Source: Calycina herbarum (taxonomy: Eukaryota > Ascomycota > Leotiomycetes > Helotiales > Pezizellaceae). Taken from it: 64,000 nt of DNA. This document shows, piece by piece, positions 51,804-61,999 of this stretch (position 1 is the first letter of the stretch; each line of letters starts with the position of its first letter). Both the position numbers and the translations under genes were made by a program. The stretch covers positions 1 through 64,000 of the forward strand of contig LLEY01000050.1 of NCBI GenBank assembly GCA_001414485.1. The letters run 5' to 3'. Under the pieces are notes generated by a model, which worked only from the letters and a program-made list of their open reading frames with translations, ran no database searches and was not told the DNA's origin.

Positions 51804-52149
51804 TCACTTCTCGTCTGGCAAAGACCAAGTATACACAACTTGATCATCAGCATCAGCCGTCTCCTCACGCTTCATTTTTTCATCCGGAAGAGACCAGGTA
51901 TAGACCACCTGATCATCAGCATCGGCATTCTCAGCGCGCTTGGTCTTTTCGCTGGGGAGCGACCAAGTGTAAACGACCTGGTCATCGGCATCGGCGTTCT
52001 CGGCCCTCTTTAGCTTCTCTGACTTGCATTTAGCTTTTGGTGATTCTGGAGGTTCTTTTGATGGATGGGGACTTACTATCTGCCGTAGGGGCAGCGAAAG
52101 CCAAGCTGCCGAGTAGGAGAAGAGATGAGAGGAGTTTGAGAGACTTCAT
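51804..52149 (-). CDS. kexin-processed RiPP precursor peptide, UstA-like
   Basis: Two exons, 52149-52077 and 52018-51804, with a 58-bp intron (GTAAGT...GTCAG), give 95 residues; it is missed by single-frame ORF calling. Residues 1-19 form a signal peptide ending AFA. After KKLKR come three tandem repeats (30-52, 53-75, 76-95), each with the invariant block ADADDQVVYTWSLP followed by (S/D)EK; the first two end in Lys-Arg, the third stops after Lys. Kex2-type proteases cut after KR, releasing near-identical peptides. This matches precursors of dikaritins (ustiloxin, phomopsin, asperipin families), where Tyr in the core is crosslinked by UstYa proteins; two UstYa genes lie next door. The core is probably within VVYTWSLP. 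I know no described dikaritin with this core. Repeats differ mainly at synonymous sites. Confidence 0.9.
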
Positions 52150-52755
52150 GATACTTTATCTTAATGATGATGATGAAATGATGGTGATGAAATGATGGTG
52201 ATAAAATGATTTTGATGGGTAGTGTGGGCAAGGTTTGTCCTCGGTCATCAGAAAAGTAACAAGAGACTATATAAGGTATCTGGATTTATATCACACTTTG
52301 CTAGCTACAAAAACGCACCATGCACAAGATAGAGCCTTCGCGCGGGCAATCTGCACAAGCACAGTGTCACCGGATTGAATTGTTAAAACGAATAACCGGC
52401 ATGACTACCACCCTCCCTAATCGCTATTGTGGCGTAGTGATTTTTTTACGTCAGTAGAGATACAAATCATCAGTCAGCATGCAAGTAATATCGGCACTGC
52501 AATAATACTAGTATACGCTTACACGCATATAGCACGGACGTAAAAGCTCGAAAGGTGATCTCCACCGAATGTCATCGTACGTAGCATCCGATCAGATACT
52601 AGGAATGATTCGACAGAAGAAACCGAGGCTTTTTGGGTAGTTATGGAAGCAAGACTGTCTCCTATTCTTACCGCTCCATTGGGGTCTTGGATTTTAGTTG
52701 TCTAAACCTCGTCGCGTCTAATTCATTACTCTAGTAATCGTCACCATCTTTCAAA
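52150..52755. promoter_or_regulatory. bidirectional promoter, precursor / UstYa
   Basis: 606-bp spacer between the divergent start codons of the precursor (52149, minus) and UstYa gene (52756, plus), so the substrate and its likely modifying enzyme probably share control. Just upstream of the precursor ATG there is a purine-rich TGATGA/TGATGG repeat (about 52163-52206 on the plus strand). No regulator-binding palindrome was identified with confidence. Confidence 0.6.
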
Positions 52756-53643
52756 ATGGCGATTTCCTTATTTCCATCGAAGGAATCAGAAGGTTACAAT
52801 CCGCTCGAAAGATCTGATAGCGAATTAAGCGAGACCGAAGTCCCGCTGCAAAAACGACAGAGGAAGCAATGGTCAACAATTCAAGTCTTTATTATGCTCC
52901 TAGTTAGCATCATTGTATCGAGTATTTCAGGGTTTACCTTTGGGGTACGTCGTCAAATCTCTCCAGGTCGAGGACTTCTAGGTATGCAGAAACTCAGGCC
53001 TCCCAGTTTGCTGAACTCTGAGCTTACGATATATAGTTCCCGCTGGGAATATCCAGTACCCAATGATCTACAACAAGACCTATACCTTAGAGCCAACACC
53101 AGAGATCAATGAAGCATGGGATGATATGTTTCCTAGTACGTCCTATTTATCTCCAGTAAAACTTATCCAGAACACCGTTAACTTCCATTCCAGAGGGCAA
53201 AGGCTTCATTCAACACCCTGAGATATCCCCTAATATTTCAGGAATCGCAGTATTCCATGAGCTTCACTGCATAGTACGTATTTTCTCCCATCCCCTTCTT
53301 TCTATTATATCACTTTATCACCCCATCTATCTAACAGATTCCCACACAGAACATTCTCCGCATCGGGTTCTACGCCGCTCTAAGCGGCAATCTCGACGCC
53401 ATGCAACACGTCCACGACCACAACAGTCGACCGGATCCGCACCATCTCCGCCATTGCTTTGACTATCTTCGACAATCGCTCATATGTGCTGCCGATACCA
53501 ATTTAGAGCCCGTGAACTTTGAGCTTGGTGGTGTTACGGGGTGGCAATTCAATAGGACGTGTCGGGATTTCGAGGGGATCAAGAAATGGGCGGAGGTAAA
53601 TAGAAAGTGGGATGACAGTATCCAGGAACCTGCTGAGCCGTAG
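52756..53643 (+). CDS. UstYa-like oxidase (DUF3328), copy 1
   Basis: Four exons: 52756-52981, 53037-53135, 53194-53273 and 53350-53643; introns of 55, 58 and 76 bp. 232 residues. A single membrane helix (about 41-62) follows a polar N-terminal tail, giving a lumenal catalytic domain. The two diagnostic motifs are present: HELHC (130-134) and HCFDYLRQSLIC (170-181), the HxxHC pair that defines UstYa proteins and probably binds metal. The blocks NEAWDDMFPKGKGF and TGWQFNRTCRDF also fit the family. UstYa proteins carry out oxidative steps such as Tyr-ether macrocyclisation or hydroxylation in ustiloxin-type RiPPs. Its divergent pairing with the precursor gene supports direct action on that peptide. 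Confidence 0.93.
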
Positions 53644-53871
53644 TGGCGATGAGTTGCACTGGAAGAATAGGGGAACTTTGAATAGGTGTTAATTTATTTG
53701 GCGTGGTTTCTACCATTGATTCGGATACTCCCCCCCTTTTTTTTTTGAAACTAGGCAAATGACATTAGTGTACAATATCCTGAGATCTCAACCGTAATTT
53801 CTTTGTGAATAATTAACTACTTTCATTACTTGAGATTTATAACTTCAAACAAACTTGATTCTGGTTCTATC
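53644..53871. other. convergent intergenic spacer between the two UstYa genes
   Basis: Short AT-leaning spacer joining the 3' ends of the two UstYa genes, with a C-tract/T-tract near 53731-53747. No gene. Confidence 0.5.
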
Positions 53872-54934
53872 CTAAGCATCGCTAGAAATAATTACACCCT
53901 CCTCAAAAATTGGCACAGCGCGCTCCCTCACCCATGTTAAAAGATTATCCCAATTCACACATCGATGGTGTCCTTCAGCAACAGCAGTGAACGCCGGTGG
54001 ATCCCTTGGCAACCACTTGAAAGTAGTCAGAGACGGGTCTCCTCTGCACATAATAGATTCTCTTAACATCTCCACACAGTGATCTATTTTTCCCCATCAG
54101 TCTTTGAATCTAAAATCTCCCCCTTTTTGTTCTAGAGGTTCAATATCTTACCAATGTGTGATTTCCATTCTACAAGCTCTTCTGATGTTTCGTTGACGAG
54201 ATAATGGTCTTTGTAAATATAATGTCTGATTTTTTTCTGACGCGATATGCCAGAATTAGTAAGAAGATAAGATGACATTTACAGAAGTACTTACCAAACA
54301 ATGCAACTCATGGAAAACCCCCAGCTCGGCAGCATATCCCGATCCGTCAGCCAGAGGAAGAGAAGTCAGGTTGTAATAATCCAGATCCTCCTGCGTCGCT
54401 GAAATCCTGATTTCTGCCCATTCAAAGTTATTAGTCCAAGTCACATCATTTCCTTAATTTAAATTCCAATGCCTGATTTTACGCACTTTCAAATAATTCA
54501 TGCCATGCACTCTCAAGCTCCGGCCGTGGATCTCCTACAAACGGATTTCCGCGTAATTTCACGGGCCATATTCGTGTTTCGTACTTGAAAGCTGAGCTTT
54601 CAGCGAGCGCTGTGAAACGTATTAGATATAGCCTCCAGGTTCATTTGCTAAAAGTTTCTAGTAGTTTTCACTTACAAGGAAACAAATCTGATGGTGGTCT
54701 GTCGAGACATTCACTGAGCTTCGTCTCGCGAAGAGATAATGAGACGTACAATATAATCAGAGGAACATAAGCTATTATCAACAAGATATTCAAAGCCCTG
54801 AAAGAAACTGGTAGGGCTCGAAGACCATGTTGCTTCTCCCGGGGCTGCAAATGCTCGAAGTCCTCTTTGGAGTCATTATCTTCGTTTTTACTTAGAAGAT
54901 GCTGTTGGACAGTGGAGAATTTTTCGTCCGCCAT
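53872..54934 (-). CDS. UstYa-like oxidase (DUF3328), copy 2
   Basis: Five exons: 54934-54676, 54609-54487, 54413-54295, 54236-54152 and 54083-53872; introns of 66, 73, 58 and 68 bp. The second intron was set by its strong CTAATAAC branch point and the length of the family alignment; a 34-bp alternative was rejected. 265 residues. Membrane helix at about 46-67; motifs HELHC (162-166) and HCVEMLRESIMC (197-208); the block LPLADGSGYAAELGVFHELHC is typical. Compared with copy 1 it has a longer middle and C-terminal part, resembling the other main UstYa subtype. Having two different UstYa proteins beside one precursor mirrors the ustYa/ustYb arrangement of ustiloxin-type clusters. Confidence 0.92.
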
Positions 54935-55731
54935 GGTAATCTAGGTTTTGCGAAAGTTGGGGATTTTATTGACGATGAACATTTACCCCATAACTCAGAA
55001 CAGCCAGGGGTGTGGAAAGGAGACTCAAGGTCGACATGTGACATGCAATTGCTACGATTGCCCAAGAGATAACGAGCAAAAGTTTTAATCTCTCATTGGT
55101 GCGTATAAAATGAAGCCATTAGGCAACAATGAATATTGCTGTCAGCGTTCGGAGCCTTGGCCAATTCCCCGTTTGGTAGTAGGCAACAGAAGCAATGTAA
55201 GCTGCAAGCATTAGTCAGAGGGGTTTCCTGGTGTGAGAGGTGTATTCATGTGGTCGATTTGGGGGTTTTGTGCCAACACTTTTATATTACTATATTCTGT
55301 ACCTTTGGAGCTAAAACTTAAACGGTTAACCGGAATAGAAATCCTTATGAATATCGTCAGATAGTACACATAAATCAATATCACTAAACATCAGAAACTC
55401 TATAAATAATAAAAACGCAGTAGTCAAGCTAACCCATCCATACTCGACCTTTTTATATATAAATAACTAAAATATACAAATGCCTATTGAGCTGGATATT
55501 TAAACAGGGGATAAACATTAAATCTAAGCTTACAGAGTACATGTAGGTTCAAGGGTAGGACTAGGGGTAAGGTATGGGGATGGTGTTTTATACGAAGGCT
55601 ATGCACTTGAATGCATATATTGAAGTCCTTATAGATTGATTGATTGGAAAATAGATCTCGATGGATAAATGACATCCTGCTGATTCACGTAACTAATAGC
55701 AAGTAGATGTGCCGACACATGCTGGTGACAC
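54935..55731. promoter_or_regulatory. intergenic, UstYa copy 2 promoter side
   Basis: 797 bp upstream of the minus-strand UstYa start and downstream of the GMC gene. A 61-codon plus-strand frame (55136-55321) has no support. About 55320-55480 is AT-rich but not RIP-like to the degree of the deserts. Confidence 0.5.
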
Positions 55732-57327
55732 TCAAGCCTCGCCTAAGATGATCTCTGCGGCCTGCTCGGCGAGAGCGTAGAGCGTAGCTTGGGTGTGTCC
55801 TCCAATTGGCACAGGTAGAACGCTGGCGTCCACAACCCGTAAGCCACCAACACCAACAACTTTCAAATCGGGCATCACCACTTTTCCCATTGCTGCTGTG
55901 CCACTTGCGTGTTTGTGAGCGACCCCCGCGGCCCTGATTCGCTGCTCAATTTCCTCATCCGAGGATTCAGAGGTAAGCAGAGTCTGCCCGGGCGGCACCA
56001 CCTCCTCGCCTTCAATGTAGTCTTTACCGGCCGACGTTTCGAGCAGTGCCTGCATCATCCGTCGAGTGCCGTAGATCAGACTAGCGACATCCGTCTTAGT
56101 ACTGAAATAGTTGCTGGTGATAAGCGGCAGGTCTGAGGGTGAAGCCGACGCGAGTGTAACACTACCTCGAGACGTGGGCAGGTTGAGCATAACGGAACTT
56201 GCGATGAAGCTGCCATTCATGGGTATTCCAGGAATGCCTGTAGGTGCATAAAGGATAGTTGACTCGACGTGACACCTATTAGCCTGCAGAAGCTTGGATG
56301 GAACTTCTTCGTTGACAGCCCAGTCGCAGGGTATGCCTTTGAAGTACGCAGGTGTGTTCCATTTGGGGGTGCCCATAGCTAGGCCTTCCTCAGGGCGACG
56401 AACTTTCCACAGCTGAAAGTGTGCAAAGTGGTCGAACAAGTTCTGTCCCACCTCAGGTGCATTGTAAACGAGGGGTATTTCGAGAGCCGATAAAGCCGTT
56501 GCAGGACCAATCCCTGACAACATCATGATTTGAGGGGTTCTGAATGTGCCAGCAGAGAGTATGACTTCTTTACGAACCGCAATGATCCTACCATCGCTGA
56601 GCTGAACCCCAGATGCTGTCAGCTTACCTTCCTTATCCTTGGAAAACACAACGCGGTCAACCCGTGTATCCGTCAAAACAGTGATGCCTTCTGTTCCATA
56701 GGCTTGATAGGCAGGCTGTCGCTGTCCGTCTCGCCAGCTTTCAGTATATTCTGATATTCCCGCTGTGGAACCCGCGGGATCTGGATTGAACTTCACTCCA
56801 AGTTCGGTCCAAGCATCCAGGAGTGGCTGGCGTAGGCCGTATAGGCGGTTGGGATCGCTTGCCGAGACGGAAATGACATGAACGGGACCCTTAAATCCGT
56901 GTTGCTCAGGGTTAGCATTCTTGTCGAAATACGTCTCGCTTTTCTTGAAGAAAGGAAGCTGGCCGGCGTAGCTCCAGCGAGAATCGCCCACAGTCGCACC
57001 CCACTCGTCGTAATCAGCGGCATCTCCACGAGACCAGCCGCCGTAGTTAATAGTACTGCCGCCACCAAGAGCCTTCCCGGCATTGTTAATGTGGACTCTG
57101 TTGTTTGTCGAGGCGTCAGGAAGACTTGGGTACTGCCAATCTAAGTCGGACGCTGTAAGAGCAAAGCTGCCCATTGCAGGAGCAACATTTGGGTTGTCAG
57201 AAGCATCCGGCCCTACTTCAATAATGATGATTTTGAGCAAGGGGTTGCCTTGGTGTAGTCGTGCAGCCGTTGCGCAACCAGTAAGGCCGCCGCCAACGAA
57301 GATGTAATCTGCTTCTGTTGCCGACAT
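55732..57327 (-). CDS. GMC oxidoreductase (FAD-dependent)
   Basis: A single intronless frame of 531 residues, normal for the glucose-methanol-choline family. The N-terminal FAD loop is VGGGLTGC (G12, G14, G17); GGSTINYGGWSRG is the GMC signature region; the C-terminal half has HASGTAAMG (His473) and GGHTQATLY (His511), the expected active-site pair, and the RVVDASVLP block. No signal peptide, so probably cytosolic, unlike secreted lignocellulose-acting members. These enzymes oxidise alcohols to carbonyls using oxygen or another acceptor. Located after the UstYa genes and before the methyltransferase, all reading leftward; a tailoring role is plausible, but a general metabolic role cannot be excluded. 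Confidence 0.93.
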   Translation of the reverse strand: MSATEADYIFVGGGLTGCATAARLHQGNPLLKIIIIEVGPDASDNPNVAPAMGSFALTASDLDWQYPSLPDASTNNRVHINNAGKALGGGSTINYGGWSRGDAADYDEWGATVGDSRWSYAGQLPFFKKSETYFDKNANPEQHGFKGPVHVISVSASDPNRLYGLRQPLLDAWTELGVKFNPDPAGSTAGISEYTESWRDGQRQPAYQAYGTEGITVLTDTRVDRVVFSKDKEGKLTASGVQLSDGRIIAVRKEVILSAGTFRTPQIMMLSGIGPATALSALEIPLVYNAPEVGQNLFDHFAHFQLWKVRRPEEGLAMGTPKWNTPAYFKGIPCDWAVNEEVPSKLLQANRCHVESTILYAPTGIPGIPMNGSFIASSVMLNLPTSRGSVTLASASPSDLPLITSNYFSTKTDVASLIYGTRRMMQALLETSAGKDYIEGEEVVPPGQTLLTSESSDEEIEQRIRAAGVAHKHASGTAAMGKVVMPDLKVVGVGGLRVVDASVLPVPIGGHTQATLYALAEQAAEIILGEA

Positions 57328-57528
57328 GGCTTAGATGAATCCTTTGCCAATAAACGAGATGATGTTGAAATGATTTGTTTGTGGTGGCCAGGTCCAAATA
57401 AAAGGAAAAAGCCAAATGTGTGGGGGATTCAAGAGTTGTGGGGGCTAAAAGCGGTTGTCTGTTGACTACTTAAGAAACGCCTCTTTATATCCCTAAACTC
57501 GCTTAACTAGCAATGATTGGCAGAATTC

Positions 57529-57572
57529 CGATATCATCTAGCGGTGAGGATCGGGGAGATTATTATTCCGAA
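57529..57572 (+). other. tRNA-like fragment (Glu-type 5' half)
   Basis: The stretch TCCGATATCATCTAGCGGTG resembles the acceptor strand and D-arm of a eukaryotic tRNA-Glu (conserved TCTAGCGGTTAGGAT), but the sequence diverges after the anticodon-arm region and no B box (GGTTCGANTCC) follows. It is a fragment or a SINE-like head, not an intact tRNA gene. Confidence 0.35.
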
Positions 57573-57607
57573 TCTAAGCCTAATTAGGTTTAGACATGCT
57601 TCATGTG

Positions 57608-57750
57608 TGACGAGAGCAGAGTGAACAGCTTTAGCCACTACGCCAGCGGGCCAAAAGACACAAGAATTGATCAACGATCAATTCGCTATTCTACTACATT
57701 AGGAATTCACCTGGCATCGCCTACGTGACCCACAGCCACGTGAGGATCCG
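57608..57750. repeat. unmutated copy of a dispersed repeat
   Basis: Aligns along about 143 bp with 60487-60630, where nearly every difference is C-to-T or G-to-A (for example GCGGGCC against GTAAGCT). On the minus strand it contains TGGCGTAGTGG, which fits the RNA polymerase III A-box consensus. Confidence 0.7.
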
Positions 57751-57976
57751 TCACATCATGGCTAAGTATAGCCATTTTAATCGTACCCAGATTATCTACT
57801 GTACAAGAGGAGTATTCATATACCCACTTGTTTATAATAGCGCCTCTCCTTAATTCTCGCATATGGCTTACCGCCTTCATCTCAGCAGAAGTATGAATTT
57901 GACCCCGAAACCCCATCTATCCCGCAGCTCCAGCTATCACTTCACCTTATGCCGGCAGATCAAGAATAGTTGGACC

Positions 57977-59388
57977 TCAAATAATTTCTGGATTCCATTC
58001 AGCTTCCAAAATCCACAAGTTCGACCCCTTAGGTTGTTTGCCACCCGTGAACTCGAATCTTTTATCTGCTTCCTCGAAAAGCTTCGCCCAGTCGTCCAGT
58101 TCCCTCTCTTTCGAATTCTGCATCTCCATCATCGTCAAATCCATCGATCGCAACTTCTCCTCCCAATGAATCGGTAACGTGCCTGGCTCTGGCAGTACAT
58201 AGTCATTGATAACGATTCGTGCCCCCTTCTTGAGTGCTGGAATATGGTTGCGTAGTATCTGAATACAATACTTGTCCGACCAATTATGGAAAACGAATCG
58301 GAAGAAATAAACATCTGCATCCCTCACGGGCTGTTCCTTTAAAAAGTCATGGGCCATAAACTCGATCATATGAGCCAAATTGACAGGCACGGAGGTAGGA
58401 CCAGCTGCGACTGCATGGGGAAGATCCTGAACAACAAATTTAAGTGTTGGGAAATTTGCCGCGAGTTTGGTACACGCAAAACCTTGAGAGCCACCAACCT
58501 GCTGCTGTTAGAAGCATACTTGTGAGGGGTAGACACACATACATCAACGATAATCCCGTTATCAAAGTCCTTCCATGGGTAGTTATCAACTACATATTGA
58601 AGATCAAATCCTGTACCCTCAGTATACGCCTTCATAGCACTTCCAAACCGCTTTGCTCGTTTAGGGTCCTGAGTGAGAATATCGAAAGTAGACTTATTAG
58701 AGTCATTGGCCAATGAGAACCCCTAAAAAATCAGCTCAGACAAGTAGTCGTCTTCAGGAAATCATACAGTCTCGTTTGGTTCTTGAGAACCAGGATACTT
58801 CTTCATAGCTTTCACCGTCTGGGCGGCCGATTGCCAGAGCTCACCGGTATTCACCGCAACCCAGTCTGCGATTTGCGGGGACTCGGCCATCAACCTAGAC
58901 GCAGCACTGTGGACAACAACACCCTTACGGGACTCTTTGAAGATCCGTTTGGTCATAGCATGACGCAAAATGCGTTTAACGTCCCCTTCACCCACACTAC
59001 AACTTTCGGCAATCTGACCGAACGTGGCTTCTCCGTGAATTGGAACACTGGATGCTATACCAAATTCACTGATGGCTTGCATACTAAGGAGCCAGTCATG
59101 CTTTTAATGGTCAGTGCGGAATATCTAATAGAGCTGGTAGCTTACTGAGAAGCTCATGAGGTGCTCTTTCGGCCCTAGCATCAGATCATGCATCATCGAC
59201 GAAGCATCGATGATTGCTATCCTGGCGGCTTCAATTTCAGGAGCTTCCTCTGGGTCAATAAGTGACTTTTTCGGAGCATCGGCGTTGAAAGAGGGCAGCG
59301 GAAGGTCATTCGCAAGTAGGTACTCATTGACTTTGGCAGTATTTTCTGATATTATCGCAGCAAGCTTAGTGATGGAGGGTGAAGTCAT
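57977..59388 (-). CDS. O-methyltransferase, SAM-dependent (plant/fungal OMT class II type)
   Basis: Four exons: 59388-59146, 59100-58768, 58722-58543 and 58498-57977; introns of only 45, 45 and 44 bp. 425 residues. The N-terminal dimerisation/winged-helix part includes HDWLLSMQAISEFGIA. The SAM-binding loop is DVGGSQG (252-258, split by intron 3), followed by a DLP motif; the catalytic His is His323 in FHNWSD, and the INDYVLPEPG block follows. This is the Methyltransf_2 family of sterigmatocystin/aflatoxin OMT type. It should transfer a methyl group to a hydroxyl, such as a phenol of Tyr or one created by the oxidases in this island. Last gene before the desert. Confidence 0.92.
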
Positions 59389-59870
59389 CGTGGAAAATGT
59401 GATAGAAAAGGTAGTCTTAGTTTCAAGATTAAATCAGGGCCTTCTATATGAGGGTACTACCGATTTGGGGTAAGCACAACGTTTCAATTCTGCCGGTCGA
59501 CTGCGCCTTTCCAACGCATGTGTGAACGGCATCGGACGAAGACTAATAAAAGCAGCGTCTCCCGAGGTCATTATGCAGCTCGAAATTCTTTCATTCCTAG
59601 CGATCCTGCTGCAAACGTGTGGAATAAACCACTACTTGCTGTGATGAATATGGAGTCAAGTCAAATAATGTTATATTGAACGAACAACAAAGTGAGGAGA
59701 GAAGACAGTTCCAGAGGAACGGAAGCTTATATACAGGATTCCAGCAGCATGCACGTGCCGTGCTACACGTGATCTGTCCCCAGTTCCTCCAACTCCGTAA
59801 CACTCTGCTCGTATATGTGAATGCTGGCTTCGTAATCTTCTTGAGTATATCGAGTGAAATTAGTTGCGCC
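59389..59870. promoter_or_regulatory. methyltransferase promoter region and island edge
   Basis: Normal-composition DNA upstream of the leftward methyltransferase ATG (59388); composition turns AT-rich near 59870. Small frames on both strands (such as 59676-59957) are unsupported. Confidence 0.45.
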
Positions 59871-60486
59871 TGTTTCCTAGGCGAATTAATTTATATAGGT
59901 TTTATACTAGTAATAGCTCTCTTAATTCTCTTATTATCAAAAACAGCTGTGTTCTAATCTATATCGATATATCGTAAGCGTAGTAATAAGAGGTTCCCGG
60001 CTATTGTTTCTCTCTTCACTTTCGTAACTCCGGCTCTATCTATAGCTTATAAATAACAAAGTGTTATAGAGTACTAAGAGTAACTAGCTATAGTTTATAG
60101 CTATATATACTATAGAAGGTTTTATATATTTTCTCGACTAATTTATAGCTCTTATAAGTATCGTAGACTAGGCTATTCTATACGAAGTAATTAAATATAA
60201 AGAGGTTATCTCTTTATAATCAAAGCTATTAGAGTATAGAAGAAGAGATATAAAGAGTATCTACTAGTATAGATACTAGTTATTATAATTAAAACGTTAA
60301 ATAGTATTAGCTAGTTAATTCTTCTTATTTATAAGCTATTTTAGAATAATCTCGATATCGTCGTATATAGTATAAAGTAAAATATTTCGTAGTATAGTAT
60401 TAATATTACTTTTTAGTATATATTCTTTAATACTTATTTATAATATATTACTATTAGTATAGATTATAACTTCCTTATCTTTCTTA

Positions 60487-60630
60487 TAATAGATATAGAG
60501 TAAACAGCTTTAACTACTAAGCTAGTAAGCTAAAAGATATAAGAATTAATTAATAATTAATTCGCTATTCTATTATATTAGAAATATACTAGTATTATCT
60601 ACGTAACTCGTAGCTATATAACGATTTATA
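60487..60630. repeat. RIP-mutated copy of the 57608-57750 segment
   Basis: Shares AACAGCTTTA, AAGAATT and ATTCGCTATTCTA blocks in the same order and orientation; intervening C and G positions are mostly T and A. Confidence 0.7.
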
Positions 60631-61538
60631 ATATTACTACTACTTAGTAAATCTCTCGAAGGTTAGCTAAATCGCGCTAAGCTTAAATATATTTATATTA
60701 AAGATTTTATCTTCTTAATATAGAACTTTTACTACGAAGGTCTATATCTTAGAAAGAGTCTCGCTTTATAATTTCTAATCCTCTAAAGAGGTTATACTAA
60801 AGAAGCTATCTATACTAAGTTTTAACGTATTAGTAAAGAGTTAGATAGAGGTTCTTTCGCTAGTATTAAAATAATAGATACTATTATATTATAGAAGTAG
60901 TTTATTCTACTAGATAAGATCTAATCTTATTATTAGATTATAACGTATTATCAGAAGTATAAATCAGAGACGTTTTAAGTAGATAAAAGAGTTATTAAAG
61001 TATTAATTTAGAGATAAAAGCTTATTATTTAAAGAGAGTAAGTATAAGGTCTTATATACTAGTATATCTAGATAATCTCTACTATAACTCTACTAAGCTC
61101 GAGCTTAGTAGAAGTATATAATAAAACGTAATATACCTCTTAGACGTACTAGTTCTAATTAAGATAATTACTTGTTTACGAAGTAAATAACTTTTATATT
61201 AGTATTAAGAGCTTGATTCTTAAGCTTCTTAAATAATATTATAACTACTATAGCTGCTATTATTATAGAGAAGAAAGAAACTAAAGAAGACTATATTATA
61301 AGAACCGCTATTACTATCGCCGCTAGAAAGAGAAAGATAAGTAATTCTCTAAATAATCTTATATAATACCTGTTTACTACTTAATTTTAAAGATAAGCTC
61401 TAGTTTTAAGCGCTTACCTCTAATTTAAGCTTAAGTATAGCTTTATTCGAGATCTCTTAACTTATTATATCTAGTTCTTTAGTATACTAATTCTATTTCT
61501 TTTAGAGAGAGAATAGCGTAGTAACGCCTTCTCGCTCT

Positions 61539-61540
<2 letters not shown>

Positions 61541-61575
<35 letters not shown>
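61541..61575. repeat. (ACT)n microsatellite
   Basis: About eleven consecutive ACT/TAC triplets; further short ACT runs occur at about 61598-61620 and 61813-61832. Confidence 0.9.
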
Positions 61576-61999
61576 GATCCTCTTCTTCTAGAGAACCTTC
61601 TTCTCTACTACTACTACTACTAGAGGTCTCGGCGCTAGAGCTAGAACTAGAACTAGAGTATAAGCCTAAGCGTAAGCCTAAGCGTTAGCTTAAGTATAAG
61701 CTTAAGTATAATATAACTTACTAAGAGAGTTCTTCTAATTCAGTCGCTGTCGAGTTAGCTAAAGCTAAGACTCGTCGATTTAAAGAAGAATTAGCTAAAA
61801 ACTAAGATACTCTTACTACTACTACTACTACTATAGCTCTCTTTCTTAAAGATAGTAAGTAATAATATTATAGTAGAGATTAAAGAATAGATTATTCTTA
61901 AGAAGAGAAGAGAGAAGCTCTTCTCTAGCTATTTATATATCTATAAAAGAATATATCTATAATCTCGCTTAGCGAGTTACTTAAAAACGAGCTTATTTA

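Larger units (their letters stand above)
57328..57976. promoter_or_regulatory. GMC promoter region with a repeated segment
   Basis: 649-bp spacer between the leftward GMC gene and the leftward methyltransferase gene. It contains a tRNA-like piece (57529-57572) and a 143-bp segment (57608-57750) that also exists as a mutated copy in desert 3. Confidence 0.55.
59871..61999. repeat. AT-rich RIP-degraded region
   Basis: Contains the mutated copy of the 57608-57750 repeat at 60487-60630 and an (ACT)n microsatellite at 61541-61575, but no open frame. The class of the remaining sequence was not determined. Confidence 0.5.

Noticed and set aside
54453..54486. 34-bp intron option in UstYa copy 2
   Set aside because: Too short and without a branch site; the 73-bp intron ending at 54414 keeps phase and has CTAATAAC.
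57529..57572. Intact tRNA gene
   Set aside because: Only a 5'-half resemblance; no T-arm/B box and no matching 3' acceptor strand.
58444..58716. Plus-strand ORFs across the methyltransferase gene
   Set aside because: Antisense shadows; the spliced minus-strand frame has the SAM and catalytic motifs.
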